Assembly: GCA_016932815.1 (NCBI GenBank)
Contig: JAFGCC010000023.1
Location: 1-55,611, forward strand
Direction: 5' to 3'
DNA length: 55,611 nt
Source: Microcaldota archaeon
GTDB lineage: Archaea > Micrarchaeota > Micrarchaeia > Anstonellales > Bilamarchaeaceae
The notes under the pieces are model-generated. The model worked only from the letters and a program-made list of their open reading frames with translations, had not been told where the DNA came from and ran no database searches. Within the stretch, counting starts at the first letter, position 1. Every line of letters starts with the position of its first letter. The position numbers and the translations under genes were made by a program. This document shows, one piece after another, positions 8,561-15,537 of this stretch.

Positions 8561-9004
8561 ATGGCGGAGCTAGAAAGGATTTACACTATCCCCCTGCGCG
8601 GAGCCTACGAAGGCGTGCGCACTAAAAGGAGCAGGAAGGCGGTAAAAATCGTTAGGGCCTTCATCTCCAGGCACATGAAAGCCGGCCTTGAGGCCGTTTC
8701 CATCAGCGAGGAGGTCAACAAGGCAATCTGGAAGAGGGGCATACAGAAGCCTCCGCGCAAAATCAAGGTCCGCGCAGTAAAGGGCGCAGACGTTGTGAAC
8801 GTCCTGCTGGTAGATGAGAAAGCGGGCGATGCGAAAGCCAGGAAGGCTCCCAAGAAGAAAGAGGCTGCTGCCCAGAAGAAAGAGGAGCCCAAGGAAAAAG
8901 CGCCTGAGGCTCCCGTGAAAAAAGAGGAAGCGCCCAAAGAGGGCGAAAAGGAATCCGCTGCCCCGAAGGAGGAAGCTGAGGGCAAGGATTCCAAGAAGGA
9001 ATAA
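8561..9004 (+). CDS. rpl31e: 50S ribosomal protein L31e with charged C-terminal tail
   Basis: 147 residues from ATG 8561. Residues 1-86 are the conserved L31e domain (ERIYTIPLR, KRSRKAVKIVRAFISRHMK, VWK-like AIWKRGIQKPPRKIKVRA). Residues 87-147 are an added Lys/Glu/Ala/Pro tail (repeats of KKEEAPKE type) not found in usual L31e of 80-95 residues. L31e sits near the exit of the large-subunit tunnel, where targeting factors bind. The tail composition resembles the FtsY extension encoded 1.3 kb downstream. Confidence 0.95.
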   Translation: MAELERIYTIPLRGAYEGVRTKRSRKAVKIVRAFISRHMKAGLEAVSISEEVNKAIWKRGIQKPPRKIKVRAVKGADVVNVLLVDEKAGDAKARKAPKKKEAAAQKKEEPKEKAPEAPVKKEEAPKEGEKESAAPKEEAEGKDSKKE

Positions 9005-9006
9005 AG

Positions 9007-9675
9007 ATGAAATACAGGAGGGCCGCGTACTTCGGCAACCCGTTTATCGGGCTGTTCATATGCACAAACGGGAAGCACACGCTGTTCCCTCTTGATGCGA
9101 AACAGAGCCTAGTTGATGCAGTCTGCGAAAGCCTGGGCACCAAAGAAGTGCGGGTTAACATAGGCGGGAACAACCTAAACGGGATTTACGCTGCGATGAA
9201 TGGCAATGGGATAGTGTTGCCCTCAAATACCCCAAGCGGGCAGGCAAAGAAGATTGGGGATGAAACCGGCCTGTCCGTTTACGTTTCAAAGGAAAAATTC
9301 AACGCGCACGGAAACAACGTGGCGCTAAACGACATGGGGGGCCTCATAAACCCGAACGTCGGGGAAAAAGAGAGGGTCGCCATGGAGGAGTGCCTGGGAA
9401 TCGAGCTTGTGCCGTTTTCGCTGGAGGGCTTTAGCGCAATGGGCTCGATGTGCGTTGCAAACAACAAGGGATTCCTCATACACTATTGCGCAGGGGAGAG
9501 GGCGATTGCGGAAATCGGAGAAATCCTCCGCGTAAAGGGGATGCCCGGGACAATAAACATGGGCACGGGATTCGTGTCCATAGGGCTCCTTGCAAATGAC
9601 AAAGGGTATTTTGCGGGGGAGGCCACCAGCCCGTTTGAACTGGGCAGGGTGGAAGAAGCATTGGAATTTATCTAG
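9007..9675 (+). CDS. eif6: Translation initiation factor 6
   Basis: 222 residues, matching the pentein-fold aIF6. Recognisable stretches are FGNPFIGLF at the start, GNNLNGIYAAMNGNGIVLP, NALGNNVALND-like AHGNNVALNDMGGLINPN and INMGTGFVSIGLLAND. aIF6 binds the 50S subunit and blocks premature joining with 30S. It starts 2 nt after the L31e stop, in the conserved cluster. Confidence 0.97.
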   Translation: MKYRRAAYFGNPFIGLFICTNGKHTLFPLDAKQSLVDAVCESLGTKEVRVNIGGNNLNGIYAAMNGNGIVLPSNTPSGQAKKIGDETGLSVYVSKEKFNAHGNNVALNDMGGLINPNVGEKERVAMEECLGIELVPFSLEGFSAMGSMCVANNKGFLIHYCAGERAIAEIGEILRVKGMPGTINMGTGFVSIGLLANDKGYFAGEATSPFELGRVEEALEFI

Positions 9676-9684
9676 GTGAAACCC

Positions 9685-9858
9685 ATGAAATTTAGCATAA
9701 AAGGAGAATTCAAGCTGGGCCGGGAAAACCGGGAATTTAGCAAGGAAGTGGAAGCTGAGAGCGAGAACCACGCAAAGGAACTTCTCTACTCCCTGCTTGG
9801 CGCCCAGAACGGGGTCAAGAGGACCACCGTGAAGATAACACACATAGAAAAGGTGTGA
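9685..9858 (+). CDS. rplX: 50S ribosomal protein L18Ae (LX)
   Basis: 57 residues. The short form of L18a typical of archaea, with KFSIKGEFKLGRENREFSKEVEAESEN, then AKELLYSLLGAQNGVKRTTVKI. Start ATG 9685 is preferred because AGGTG (9674-9678) sits in front; the GTG inside that site would give only 3 more residues. It follows eif6 by 9 nt and is followed directly by prefoldin alpha. Confidence 0.95.
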   Translation: MKFSIKGEFKLGRENREFSKEVEAESENHAKELLYSLLGAQNGVKRTTVKITHIEKV

Positions 9859-9863
9859 GGGCA

Positions 9864-10244
9864 ATGGAGCGCGAAGAAATCCTAGCTAGGGCAAGGATTT
9901 ACAACCAGCAGAGGCAGGCGGTGGAAAAAGAGCTTGAGAAGCTCCTAGCATCCTTGATGGAGCTCAACAATTCGTCTGTCACCGCAAATGAACTTGGGAA
10001 AGGCGAAGGGCTAGTCTCCATTGGGGCTGGCGCATACGTGCGCGCGGACTTGGAGGGAAACGGAATCCTCATGCCAATTGGCTCTGGCTACGTAAAAGAA
10101 TACACGCTGGAAGAAGCCAGGGGGGAAATTGGCAAGAGGGTTGAACTAACCGAGAAGGCGGTAAAGAGGATGCGGGAAGAGCTTGGGAAAATAGACAAGG
10201 AGATGGCAAAACTCGAAGGGGAATTCAGGAAATTGGAAGGGTGA
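9864..10244 (+). CDS. pfdA: Prefoldin alpha subunit
   Basis: 126 residues. Two long coiled-coil helices (about 1-33 and 85-126) flank a beta-hairpin region with GEGLVSIGAGAYVRADLEGNGI and the conserved PIGSGYVKE. Prefoldin is an alpha2beta4 chaperone that passes unfolded proteins to the thermosome. ATG 9864 follows GTGAGG; a GTG at 9855 overlaps the LX stop but lacks a ribosome-binding site. It lies between rplX and ftsY as in many archaea. Confidence 0.95.
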   Translation: MEREEILARARIYNQQRQAVEKELEKLLASLMELNNSSVTANELGKGEGLVSIGAGAYVRADLEGNGILMPIGSGYVKEYTLEEARGEIGKRVELTEKAVKRMREELGKIDKEMAKLEGEFRKLEG

Positions 10245-10251
10245 CTGCCCG

Positions 10252-12030
10252 GTGTTCGACCTCCTCAAAAAAAGGATTTCCGGCTTTGTCGAGAAGCTAA
10301 GCGGCAAGGGGGGAAAAGAGGAGGAAAAACCGGAAGTTGCGCCCCCCATTGAAGAAGAAAAAACTGTTTCTACTAAGGAAATTGAGGATGCTGCTCCTAA
10401 GCAGCCTCCAAAAATAGAAGAGGCTCCTTCCAGCCCCCTGGAAGTTGCAGAAGAAGAAGAGCCTCTGGAGGAGAAAGCCGGGATTCCAAAGGCCGCAAAG
10501 CCGAAGAAGGCGGAAGCGGAAAAGAAGGAAGGGCCCGCCATCTCTAAAACCGTGAAAAAGGATGAGGGTGCGAAGAAGCCTGCGCAGAAAAAGGGGGCAA
10601 AAGAGGCTCCTAAGCAAGAGGAGCCCAAAGAGAAAACCGCGGAGGCAGGTGCTCCAAAAGAAGCTCCCAAAAAAGAGGAGGTTAGGGAAAAGCCTCTTCA
10701 GGAATCCGTAAAAAAGAAATCGGAGCCGAAGGAGGAAGAGGAGGCTGTGCCTGCAAAAGAAGAAATCGCGGTTGCACAGGAAGCAAAAGAGGGAGAAAGA
10801 GAAGAGCCTTCTCTGGAGCAAGAACCCAGGGAGGGGCCAAAGGCCAGGGAAGTGCGTGAAGAGCGCAAAGAGCCCGAGAAAAAGAAGGGGTTCCTAGAGC
10901 AGGTGTTTGGGGGGGGGAAAAAGAAGGAAGAAACCAAGCCTGAACCTAAGAAAGAAGGGATTGCCGCTCCAAGAGAAATCTGGGAAATTGCCAAAAAAGA
11001 GGAACCCGCAGAGAAAACTCCTGAGGTTCCGCCAATTAAGGAAACCGGGCCGGAGGAAAAAGAGGAGTCTGCACCCGCAGCGCCAAAGGGGGGGGCCTCC
11101 AAGGAGAAGGCGCAGAAAAAAGAGGAGGAGCTAAAAAAGAAAGTGAAAAAGAGCCTCCTTGCTTCGGTTAGCGAAACAATCAGGGGAGAAAGCGAGGTAA
11201 AAGAAGAGGAAATCGCAGAACTCCTAGACGAGCTTGAGCTTGGGATGCTAGAGAGCGATGTGGCGCTTTCTGTGGCAGAGGAAATCAAGGAGGAATTGAG
11301 AAAGAGGATTGTCGGCTCCAAAGTAAAGAGGGGGCAGACCGCAATCTTCGTTAGAGACAGCCTAAAGGACATCCTGCTTGGGATGTTCAAGGAAACCCCC
11401 GGATTTGAAATTTCAGAGAGGCTAAAGGCCGGGGAAGGGCCGCACAAAATCATGGTGGTTGGCCCAAATGGGGCGGGGAAAACGACCACGATTGCGAAAA
11501 TAGTGAACCTGCTAAAGAAGGAGGGGCATTCGGTATGCGTTGCCGCTTCGGATACCTTCAGGGCGGCGGCAGTCGAGCAGCTTGTGCACCATGGGGGAAA
11601 GCTTGGGGTAAAAGTGATACACGGGGCGTACGGCTCAGACCCCACTTCAATTGCGTTTGACGCCCTAAACCATGCAAAATCAAACGGCATAAGCATAGTC
11701 ATAATAGACACTGCGGGCAGGCAGGACACCAACGTGAACCTTATAAATCAGCTAAAGAAGATGGACCGCGTAATCAAGCCGGAACTAAAAATATACGTGG
11801 GAGAAAGCATAGCCGGAAACGCGATGGTGGAGCAGATATCGACTTTCAACAATGACATCGGGCTTGACGGGGTTGTCCTAACCAAGCTTGACTGCGACCC
11901 CAAGGGGGGAACCGTGATTTCGGTTTCAAGGGTTGCGAGGCTCCCGATACTTTATGTGGGGACCGGGCAGGGATACGGGGACCTGCGCAAATTCAGGGCA
12001 GAAGAAATCGTGGAGGAGATTCTCTCTTGA
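10252..12030 (+). CDS. ftsY: Signal recognition particle receptor FtsY, long N-terminal extension
   Basis: 592 residues, GTG start. Residues 1-20 may form an amphipathic membrane-binding helix (LLKKRISGFVEKLSGK). Residues about 20-290 are a Lys/Glu/Pro/Ala low-complexity linker; archaeal FtsY usually totals 300-400 residues. The NG GTPase domain follows: four-helix N domain from about 300, P-loop GPNGAGKTTT near 404, DTFRAAA, DTAGRQ and TKLDCDPKGG. It docks ribosome-SRP complexes at the membrane. It closes the ribosomal cluster and overlaps the PIN gene by 4 nt. Confidence 0.96.
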   Translation: MFDLLKKRISGFVEKLSGKGGKEEEKPEVAPPIEEEKTVSTKEIEDAAPKQPPKIEEAPSSPLEVAEEEEPLEEKAGIPKAAKPKKAEAEKKEGPAISKTVKKDEGAKKPAQKKGAKEAPKQEEPKEKTAEAGAPKEAPKKEEVREKPLQESVKKKSEPKEEEEAVPAKEEIAVAQEAKEGEREEPSLEQEPREGPKAREVREERKEPEKKKGFLEQVFGGGKKKEETKPEPKKEGIAAPREIWEIAKKEEPAEKTPEVPPIKETGPEEKEESAPAAPKGGASKEKAQKKEEELKKKVKKSLLASVSETIRGESEVKEEEIAELLDELELGMLESDVALSVAEEIKEELRKRIVGSKVKRGQTAIFVRDSLKDILLGMFKETPGFEISERLKAGEGPHKIMVVGPNGAGKTTTIAKIVNLLKKEGHSVCVAASDTFRAAAVEQLVHHGGKLGVKVIHGAYGSDPTSIAFDALNHAKSNGISIVIIDTAGRQDTNVNLINQLKKMDRVIKPELKIYVGESIAGNAMVEQISTFNNDIGLDGVVLTKLDCDPKGGTVISVSRVARLPILYVGTGQGYGDLRKFRAEEIVEEILS

Positions 12031-12404
12031 TTAGGATACTCCTGGATACCAACTTCCTGCTTGTGCCATACCAGTTCAAGCTGGACGTTTTCGAAGAGAT
12101 GAAAGGAGTTTTCGAAGGCGCCTATTCATATGTTGTCCCAAGCGGAGTGATTGGGGAATTGCAAAACCTGGGCAAGGGAAAGGGGAGGGAGGGGGCGGCT
12201 GCCAGGTTTGGGCTCAAGCTTCTTAGGATGAGGGAACACGAAGAGGTCAAGAGCGATGGCAACGTGGATGAGTGGATTCTAGGATACGCGCAGAAAGAGG
12301 GGCTGATAGTTGCGACAAACGACCGCGCGCTCAGGGAAAAGTTAAAAAGGAAGAGAGTGAAGGTCGTATCGCTCATTTCAAGGGCAAGGATAGGGATAGT
12401 ATGA
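12027..12404 (+). CDS. PIN-domain endonuclease, Fcf1/VapC-like
   Basis: 125 residues, TTG start overlapping the ftsY stop. PIN motifs include LLDTNFLL (D7), a mid-domain acidic residue at GVIGELQNL and ATNDRALREKLK near the C-terminus, the usual acidic Mg2+ site. This single-domain PIN protein next to ftsY in archaea is related to the Fcf1/Utp24 rRNA-processing group (COG1412). No antitoxin gene is nearby, so a ribosome-maturation role is more likely than a toxin. Confidence 0.88.
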   Translation: MIRILLDTNFLLVPYQFKLDVFEEMKGVFEGAYSYVVPSGVIGELQNLGKGKGREGAAARFGLKLLRMREHEEVKSDGNVDEWILGYAQKEGLIVATNDRALREKLKRKRVKVVSLISRARIGIV

Positions 12405-12772
12405 TTGAGGAACTGCCTGCTTTGGATACGCTGCCCGACTTGGGGATATGGGGATGGGCGCTCCTTGGGGCGTTCGCATTCTTCACGCTGCTGCTATTGA
12501 TTATTGTCGCATATTTCTTCCTAAAGAGGGGCTCTGGCTCGGTCAACTTCGAGAAAAAACTCATAGATGGGCACAGCGTGGTAAGCGTGCAGCCGTTTTT
12601 CAACTTAAAGAGGGCGATGGTGCAGGACAAGGCGGGAGGGGAAAGCCTGGTGTTTGTGCGAGAGAACATCCCCTCCGGGGAAAAAGTCGTATTCGAGTAT
12701 CCCGCTTCCAACACCCCCGCAAGGCTCACTACCGAAGGCGAGATTAGCGTCACCCTGGAAGCGAAACCTTGA
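12401..12772 (+). CDS. Small single-pass membrane protein
   Basis: 123 residues from ATG 12401 (ATGA overlap with the PIN gene). A transmembrane segment spans about 20-41 (WALLGAFAFFTLLLLIIVAYFFL). About 80 mostly hydrophilic residues follow and are predicted to be beta-rich (VSVQPFFNLKRAMVQ, VVFEYPASNTPARL). I recognise no family. It is the final gene of the cluster, and its last 23 bases overlap the 3' end of ksgA on the other strand. Confidence 0.65.
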   Translation: MIEELPALDTLPDLGIWGWALLGAFAFFTLLLLIIVAYFFLKRGSGSVNFEKKLIDGHSVVSVQPFFNLKRAMVQDKAGGESLVFVRENIPSGEKVVFEYPASNTPARLTTEGEISVTLEAKP

Positions 12773-13484
12773 TTGAATTATAGATTTCTAGGATTTCCTC
12801 TTTTGATAGCTCCCTTGCGCGCTTTTTGGGAAGCTCTTCTGGCACCCCTATCCCTGCGTGGGAGAGGGCGTTTTTTATGTTCTGGTTCTTGTGCGAGAAA
12901 ATCGCCCTTATGAATTCTTCCAGCTTTGGCTCCATCTCAAAATCCTTCCTCCGCAGCAGGATGAGGGCGGAATCCACCCTGGGCGGGGGGTTGAAGGAAC
13001 CCTTCTTTATCTTCTTTATCAGTTTCACTTCGAAAAGAAGCTGGGAGGTGACGGATAGGCGGCCATAATTGCTTGATTTTGGCTCTGCGGCCATCCTCTT
13101 TGCGAACTCCAGCTGGACTATTAGTATTGCGGTTTTCGCTTTCATTTTGGCGATTTTGAAGAGTATGGGCGAGGAAATGTAGTAGGGGATGTTTCCCACT
13201 ATGAGTTGCGCATCGCTGGACTCAAGTTCCAGGAAATCCCCTTCTATTACCTTGAAGTTTGGGGTTCCCGCAAACCTCTCTTCTAGGTGCGACGCCCATA
13301 CGGGGTCCATCTCCACGGCCGTTAGGCTTTTGGGGGATTTCTTGAGGAGGAACTGGGTTAGCCTCCCGTCTCCGGGGCCGATTTCCAGGACGTCTTTGCC
13401 CTTTGGGTTTGCAAGCGTCGCCTCGAATTCTAGTATGGAGGGGGAACTTAGGAAATGCTGGCCCAGGGATTTTTTTAGCTTCAT
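12750..13484 (-). CDS. ksgA: 16S rRNA dimethyladenosine transferase KsgA/Dim1
   Basis: 244 residues, normal for archaeal Dim1. Motifs: SLGQHFL at the start, the SAM-binding GPGDGRLTQFLL (about 37-48), acidic VEMDP, and the catalytic NIPYYISSP (NxPY). The C-terminal helical domain has NPPPRVDSALI. It dimethylates two adjacent adenines in the 3' hairpin of 16S rRNA. It overlaps the DUF357 start-end junction by 4 nt and is the second gene of that pair. Its 3' end overlaps the opposite gene by 23 bp. Confidence 0.97.
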   Translation of the reverse strand: MKLKKSLGQHFLSSPSILEFEATLANPKGKDVLEIGPGDGRLTQFLLKKSPKSLTAVEMDPVWASHLEERFAGTPNFKVIEGDFLELESSDAQLIVGNIPYYISSPILFKIAKMKAKTAILIVQLEFAKRMAAEPKSSNYGRLSVTSQLLFEVKLIKKIKKGSFNPPPRVDSALILLRRKDFEMEPKLEEFIRAIFSHKNQNIKNALSHAGIGVPEELPKKRARELSKEEILEIYNSIKVSLPG

Positions 13485-13726
13485 TCTGGAAACTCCTCCT
13501 TCTTTCCTTCTATTATGAGGAGGGCGTCAAGCAGGCCGTATGCGTAATCCGAGCACCCAAATGAGGTGAAATAGTCCTGCTTTGAAAAATAATGGCGCGA
13601 ATCCTTTGCGTACTGGGATGCCAGGCTGAAGACCTGGGGGTATTTTCCTTCGAAGCCCAGGCTGCGCGCATCCTCCATTCGGGATTCCAGTTTTTCCAGG
13701 CTTTTTCTCGCCCTCTCGCTCTCCAT
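13481..13726 (-). CDS. DUF357 family protein
   Basis: 81 residues from ATG 13726. It is all-helical, with FEGKYPQVFSLASQYAKDSRHYFSKQDYFTSFGCSDYAYGLLDALLI, the pattern of DUF357 (small archaeal proteins of unknown function whose second helix carries YAxGxLDA). Extension further upstream is rejected because that frame runs through tRNA-Arg. A TATA-like CATATAAG lies about 25-30 nt upstream (13749-13757 on this strand), so the mRNA is probably leaderless. It is co-transcribed with ksgA; a link to rRNA is only inferred from that. Confidence 0.85.
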   Translation of the reverse strand: MESERARKSLEKLESRMEDARSLGFEGKYPQVFSLASQYAKDSRHYFSKQDYFTSFGCSDYAYGLLDALLIIEGKKEEFPE

Positions 13727-13815
13727 GGAGTAAGTGTGGGGGAAAACCCTTATATGGGCATACGGAGGGTGCGGAACGTTTATCAATATTAAGAGGTGAA
13801 AGAAGAAGATAGTAT

Positions 13816-13915
13816 GGGCCCGTGGCGCAATCTGGATAGCGTACCTGGCTTCGGACGCCTTCTCCTGATTGCGGGAGAAACCAGGGGGTTGCGGGTTCGA
13901 ATCCCGTCGGGCCCG
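13816..13915 (+). tRNA. tRNA-Arg (anticodon TCG) with 25-nt intron
   Basis: The cloverleaf is complete. The acceptor GGGCCCG (13816-13822) pairs with CGGGCCC (13908-13914). The D stem is GCGC/GCGT, the anticodon stem CCTGG (13844-13848) with CCAGG (13881-13885), and the T arm GCGGG TTCGAAT CCCGT. The anticodon TCG is at 13851-13853. A 25-nt intron (13855-13879) sits after position 37, the canonical archaeal site, and has its own stem TTCTCC/GGAGAA. The discriminator is G13915 and CCA is not encoded. The intron would be removed by the archaeal splicing endonuclease. Confidence 0.96.
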
Positions 13916-13929
13916 CAGGAACGAAGAGT

Positions 13930-13945
13930 GGGCATATAAATGCCC
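13930..13945. promoter_or_regulatory. Palindrome enclosing a TATA box
   Basis: GGGCATATAAATGCCC: 6-bp arms GGGCAT/ATGCCC around ATAA, with the TATA element inside. It lies 25-40 nt before ATG 13970, where a core promoter should be. A factor binding the palindrome would exclude TBP, so it could be an operator; chance symmetry is also possible. Confidence 0.5.
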
Positions 13946-13969
13946 TCTCCAAAAATCAAGTGAGCGCTT

Positions 13970-14593
13970 ATGCAAAAAACCGCAAAAAAGGCAGCCGGGC
14001 ACCCCATTACAAAAGAGGAAGCGAGGGAGGCTACAAGGAGGATTTCTTCTTCCATGGAGGAGAATTTCAGGAAGGCCATCAGGGACTTTGAGGATAGGTG
14101 CGCAAGGAAATTCTTGGAGGCTAGGAACAACGCGGAATTCGATTCGGCGTTCTATTACATGGAGCAGGAGAGGCAGAGCAAGTGCCCCTATGCAGTAATC
14201 GACGATTCATTGGTCAGCCAGGACAACATAAGGAAGGGAAAGGACGGGAAGTACGTGCTGCCCAACCTCAACTGGAAGAAGACGCGGGAGGGCATACGCA
14301 AGGCCGTTTCCAATACCATAGGAAAGATGGGGGAGGGGGCGGAGTATCTGGCCAGGCAGAAAGGGGAGGGGAACTACGGGGCATTCATAGACGTTAGCAT
14401 AGGGAGGTTCGCGGGCTTTGGGGCCGCCGAATTCAACGAGGCCCTATCCTCAGAGGTTATTGCGGAGTTTGGGGAGAAGCTTGCCAAAGAGGGCATAGTG
14501 ATTTCAAGTGCCACACAACGCGAAGAAGGCGCGGCCCCCACAATCCGGATGAGCCTTGCAGAAGAGGGAAATGAATTTACCCGCAAGCGCTAG
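13970..14593 (+). CDS. Hypothetical cytosolic protein
   Basis: 207 residues with no signal peptide or membrane segment. The first 75 residues are highly charged and helical (THKEEAREATRRI-like, MEENFRKAIRDFEDRCARKFLEARNN). A middle region has KYVLPNLNWKKTREGIRKAVSNTIGKM. The last 90 residues look alpha/beta and include GAFIDVSIGRFAGFGAAEFNEAL. Two cysteines are present. I do not recognise a family. The gene stands alone behind tRNA-Arg, with its own promoter inside a palindrome. Confidence 0.6.
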   Translation: MQKTAKKAAGHPITKEEAREATRRISSSMEENFRKAIRDFEDRCARKFLEARNNAEFDSAFYYMEQERQSKCPYAVIDDSLVSQDNIRKGKDGKYVLPNLNWKKTREGIRKAVSNTIGKMGEGAEYLARQKGEGNYGAFIDVSIGRFAGFGAAEFNEALSSEVIAEFGEKLAKEGIVISSATQREEGAAPTIRMSLAEEGNEFTRKR

Positions 14594-14625
14594 CTGGGCA
14601 GTTGTGCGATGGGATTCCCATTTTT

Positions 14626-15339
14626 TTAGATGTTCTTTAGTATCCTAGCCAGGATGGGCAGCAGCTTGGATTCGGCTTTTGATAGGTGCTCCTGCAATGT
14701 GGATGCTTTTATGCCGGTTATTCCGGCTAATTCGCGGATTGTGAGCTTCTTGGGGACTTCGTAATAGCCCTTGGAGACTGCGAGGTTGAATATTTCCCTC
14801 TGCTTTTCGCTTAGGAGTTCGCTTGCCGCCTTGAGTTCCAGGAAGCCCACCGATGAGAAAGTGGAGAATCCCGCGGAAACGCCGTCTGTTATGTACCTTT
14901 TGCGCTTTATTTTGATTTCAAAATCGTCCGGGAGCATTTCCAGAAATTCACGGAACGCGGAAAACGAAGGGGCAAAAAGGAGCACGTTGTCCACCCCATG
15001 GTGGGTTACCACGGGCTCTAGGGAAAAGCACTTGCTCTTTGCAAGGGCGTGGGAGATTCCGACATCCGCTTCCGTTGCCATTAGCACGTCAGCGGAATCC
15101 TTGGAGAGGGAGACTATCTCCATCTGCTTTACAAACGGGGCCTTCTTGTGGAGCTCAATTAGCTTCTTCGGGTTTGAGGACTTGAAGGTGAATATGTGCG
15201 AAACCTTGTTTTTTGAAACGCCGGTTATGCCCCGCATTATCGTGCGCGCCTCCTCCTCGCGCATCTTATCCAGGGCGTGTATGTTCATGCAGGGGTGGCT
15301 CACTTCAAGCTCTATTATAAGGGGCCTTGCCTTTGGCAT
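14626..15339 (-). CDS. HTH-10 (bacterio-opsin activator type) transcriptional regulator
   Basis: 237 residues. The C-terminal ~55 residues are an HTH-10 domain: LSEKQREIFNLAVSKGYYEVPKKLTIRELAGITGIKASTLQEHLSKAE, as in Bat-type archaeal regulators. The N-terminal ~170 residues form an unassigned sensory part of repeated alpha/beta units (LIIELEVSHPCMNIHALDK, VSHIFTFKSSNPKKLIELHKKAP). TATA TTATAAAC lies at about 15362-15369 on this strand, 25 nt before the ATG, so the transcript is leaderless. It is divergent from the Cys-rich protein at 15538-17133, a natural candidate target. Confidence 0.85.
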   Translation of the reverse strand: MPKARPLIIELEVSHPCMNIHALDKMREEEARTIMRGITGVSKNKVSHIFTFKSSNPKKLIELHKKAPFVKQMEIVSLSKDSADVLMATEADVGISHALAKSKCFSLEPVVTHHGVDNVLLFAPSFSAFREFLEMLPDDFEIKIKRKRYITDGVSAGFSTFSSVGFLELKAASELLSEKQREIFNLAVSKGYYEVPKKLTIRELAGITGIKASTLQEHLSKAESKLLPILARILKNI

Positions 15340-15537
15340 ATTGGAGGGATTAGGGGGCGGGGTTTATAATTTGTGGGGCGTGGGCAGAGCGGGATTCCGA
15401 GAAGCGATGGAAGGATTCCATCAGGGGCCAAGAAGCGCTTGAAGAGGGGATTGCTTGGGTAAAGGGTGCGGCTTTTATGGGGGAGCCGTACATGTCCGGC
15501 ATCAGGAATAAGCCGGGGGGCCTTCCGTAGATAGTGC

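Noticed and set aside
12027-12404. VapC toxin of a toxin-antitoxin pair
   Set aside because: No antitoxin gene precedes it; it overlaps ftsY in a conserved translation cluster.
13727-14002. A longer DUF357 reading frame running through the tRNA (with RRDSNPQPP)
   Set aside because: The sequence is tRNA-Arg read on the other strand, a well-known false protein. The real gene starts at ATG 13726.
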